A stretch of DNA of 5,684 nucleotides from Chloroflexota bacterium (lineage in GTDB: Bacteria; Chloroflexota; Anaerolineae; Promineifilales; Promineifilaceae). The stretch spans positions 1-5,684 of the forward strand of contig JAAEOP010000182.1 of the NCBI GenBank assembly GCA_024223125.1. The letters run 5' to 3'. The notes under the pieces were generated by a model. The model was not told the origin of the DNA, did no database searches, and worked only from the letters and a program-made list of their open reading frames with translations. This document shows, one piece after another, positions 4,999-5,684 of the stretch (its first letter is position 1; each line of letters begins with the position of its first letter). The translations under genes were made by a program, and so were the position numbers.

Positions 4999-5518
4999 GT
5001 ATTCCCCACACACGTGGGGGTGAACCGCAGAGGATACCAATAGGTCTAATTCCAGATGCGTATTCCCCACACACGTGGGGGTGAACCGTTGAGCAACGCG
5101 CCTCTCACAGTGGCCCGCCAGTATTCCCCACACACGTGGGGGTGAACCGCTAATGGCAAATAAACGGCGGATAAAAATGGACGTATTCCCCACACACGTG
5201 GGGGTGAACCAGCAGCAGGCAACAGGCAAGGTGGTTTTTTAAGGTATTCCCCACACACGTGGGGGTGAACCGCGGGAACACGAGGAGCGAAATGCCCTGG
5301 CCCAAGTATTCCCCACACACGTGGGGGTGAACCGTTTCCCTACCACAGCAGGGTCTATCCAGCCACGTATTCCCCACACACGTGGGGGTGAACCGGCAGA
5401 AAGCCGCAATACTGCAAGCCATCACATCGTATTCCCCACACACGTGGGGGTGAACCGTAAGGTGTTGGGTGTTTTTCCTCGTTATTGTTGTATTCCCCAC
5501 ACACGTGGGGGTGAACCG
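4999..5518 (+). CRISPR. Type I-E CRISPR array: 9 repeats of 29 nt, 8 spacers of 32-33 nt
   Basis: The repeat begins GTATTCCCC, has a hairpin CCCCAC-ACAC-GTGGGG (repeat bases 6-21) and ends in the 8-nt handle GTGAACCG (22-29), so the stem ends exactly where Cas6e should cut. Repeats start at 4999, 5060, 5121, 5183, 5244, 5306, 5367, 5429 and 5490. Spacer lengths in order are 32, 32, 33, 32, 33, 32, 33 and 32. All repeats are identical except number 4, whose last base is A instead of G. Spacers are all different, and none obviously matches the rest of the window by eye. The last repeat is perfect, without the decay common at the leader-distal end. Transcription on the + strand is supported by the leader promoter, the neighbouring cas2e and the handle orientation. 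Confidence 0.99.
5183..5211 (+). repeat. Variant CRISPR repeat 4 (terminal G to A)
   Basis: Bases 1-28 equal the consensus, but base 29 (5211) is A, so the crRNA from spacer 4 would carry the handle GTGAACCA. In E. coli type I-E this last repeat base comes from the incoming protospacer PAM, not from copying the old repeat, so the change may record how this spacer was acquired. Confidence 0.85.
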
Positions 5519-5639
5519 CGTTGGTGATTTCCAGGGTATCGGCTTAAGGCGGGACGGGGGGGATCTTTTGGGAAAGCAGAGAGAATGAGTAAAATGGCCT
5601 CTATCTAACAAAACCATCTAAAGGTGATAGGAGCCGCCA
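5519..5639. other. Leader-distal flank, non-coding
   Basis: This 121-bp stretch follows the last repeat. It has a G-rich run (GGGACGGGGGGGATC, 5551-5565) and no repeat remnant that I can align with confidence. No clear rho-independent terminator is seen. TTGGGA (5568-5573) and TAAAAT (5590-5595), 16 bp apart, form a weak possible promoter for the following gene. Confidence 0.4.
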
Positions 5640-5684
5640 ATGAGCTTTTGGCAAAAGATACAACAAATAGCCGCAAAAATCAAG
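5640..5684 (+). CDS. Start of an unidentified gene, cut by window end
   Basis: ATG at 5640 is preceded by AGGAG (5629-5633) with 6 nt spacing, a good ribosome-binding site, and the frame stays open for 15 codons to the window edge (MSFWQKIQQIAAKIK). The short peptide would form an amphipathic, basic helix; nothing in it identifies a family. It is not recognisably a cas gene. Fifteen codons could stay open by chance, so the call rests mainly on the ribosome-binding site. Confidence 0.5.
   Translation, partial: MSFWQKIQQIAAKIK

Noticed and set aside
5551..5579. Possible decayed tenth repeat or terminator after the array (GGGACGGGGGGGATC region)
   Set aside because: Only about ten bases resemble the repeat, mainly through the G run, and no stem with a following T run can be formed.
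4960..5617. Long minus-strand frames and one + strand frame (5321-5527) across the array with repeating peptide units such as VHPHVCGEY and FTPTCVGNT
   Set aside because: They are translations of the CRISPR repeats in different frames; there is no ribosome-binding site or non-repeat domain.

Overview
The window is most of a class 1, type I-E (Cascade) CRISPR-Cas locus, read on the + strand: the tail of cse2, then cas7e, cas5e and cas6e, then cas1e and cas2e, a leader, and a CRISPR array of nine 29-nt repeats with eight spacers. cas3, cse1 and most of cse2 presumably lie upstream, outside the window. A two-gene toxin-antitoxin module of the VapBC kind (PIN-domain toxin, ribbon-helix-helix antitoxin) sits on the opposite strand between the interference genes and the adaptation genes, which is the most unusual feature here.

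Layout: 1-109 end of cse2; 158-2692 a tight cas7e-cas5e-cas6e cluster (1-nt gap, then a 1-nt overlap); 2698-3385 vapC and vapB on the minus strand, meeting cas6e tail to tail with 5 bp between; 3386-3645 a 260-bp intergenic region with overlapping divergent promoter-like sequences, a dyad that could be the VapB operator, and a 99-bp element bounded by near-identical palindromic arms; 3646-4911 cas1e and cas2e; 4912-4998 the leader, with a good sigma70-type promoter; 4999-5518 the CRISPR array; 5519-5639 non-coding; 5640 onward the first codons of an unidentified gene cut off by the window edge.

How the parts work together: Cas7e forms the Cascade backbone on the crRNA, Cas5e caps the 5' handle end, and Cas6e cuts the array transcript at the repeat hairpin and stays on the 3' end. 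Cas1e and Cas2e form the integrase that adds spacers at the leader end. All these proteins look intact, and the Cas1e and Cas6e active-site residues are present, so the visible part of the system looks functional. VapBC may simply have been inserted here, or it may help keep the locus by addiction; the sequence alone cannot separate these.

Organism: a bacterium of moderate to fairly high GC content. The Cas protein style, the repeat sequence and the VapBC type would fit an environmental Chloroflexota (Anaerolineae-like) genome, but this is a low-confidence impression. By eye, cas1e and vapBC look richer in G+C than cas7e and parts of cas5e/cas6e, which hints that the locus is a mosaic. I see no wholly novel system; the points of interest are the embedded antisense toxin-antitoxin unit, the intergenic region it shares with cas1e, and one repeat with a changed PAM-derived base.
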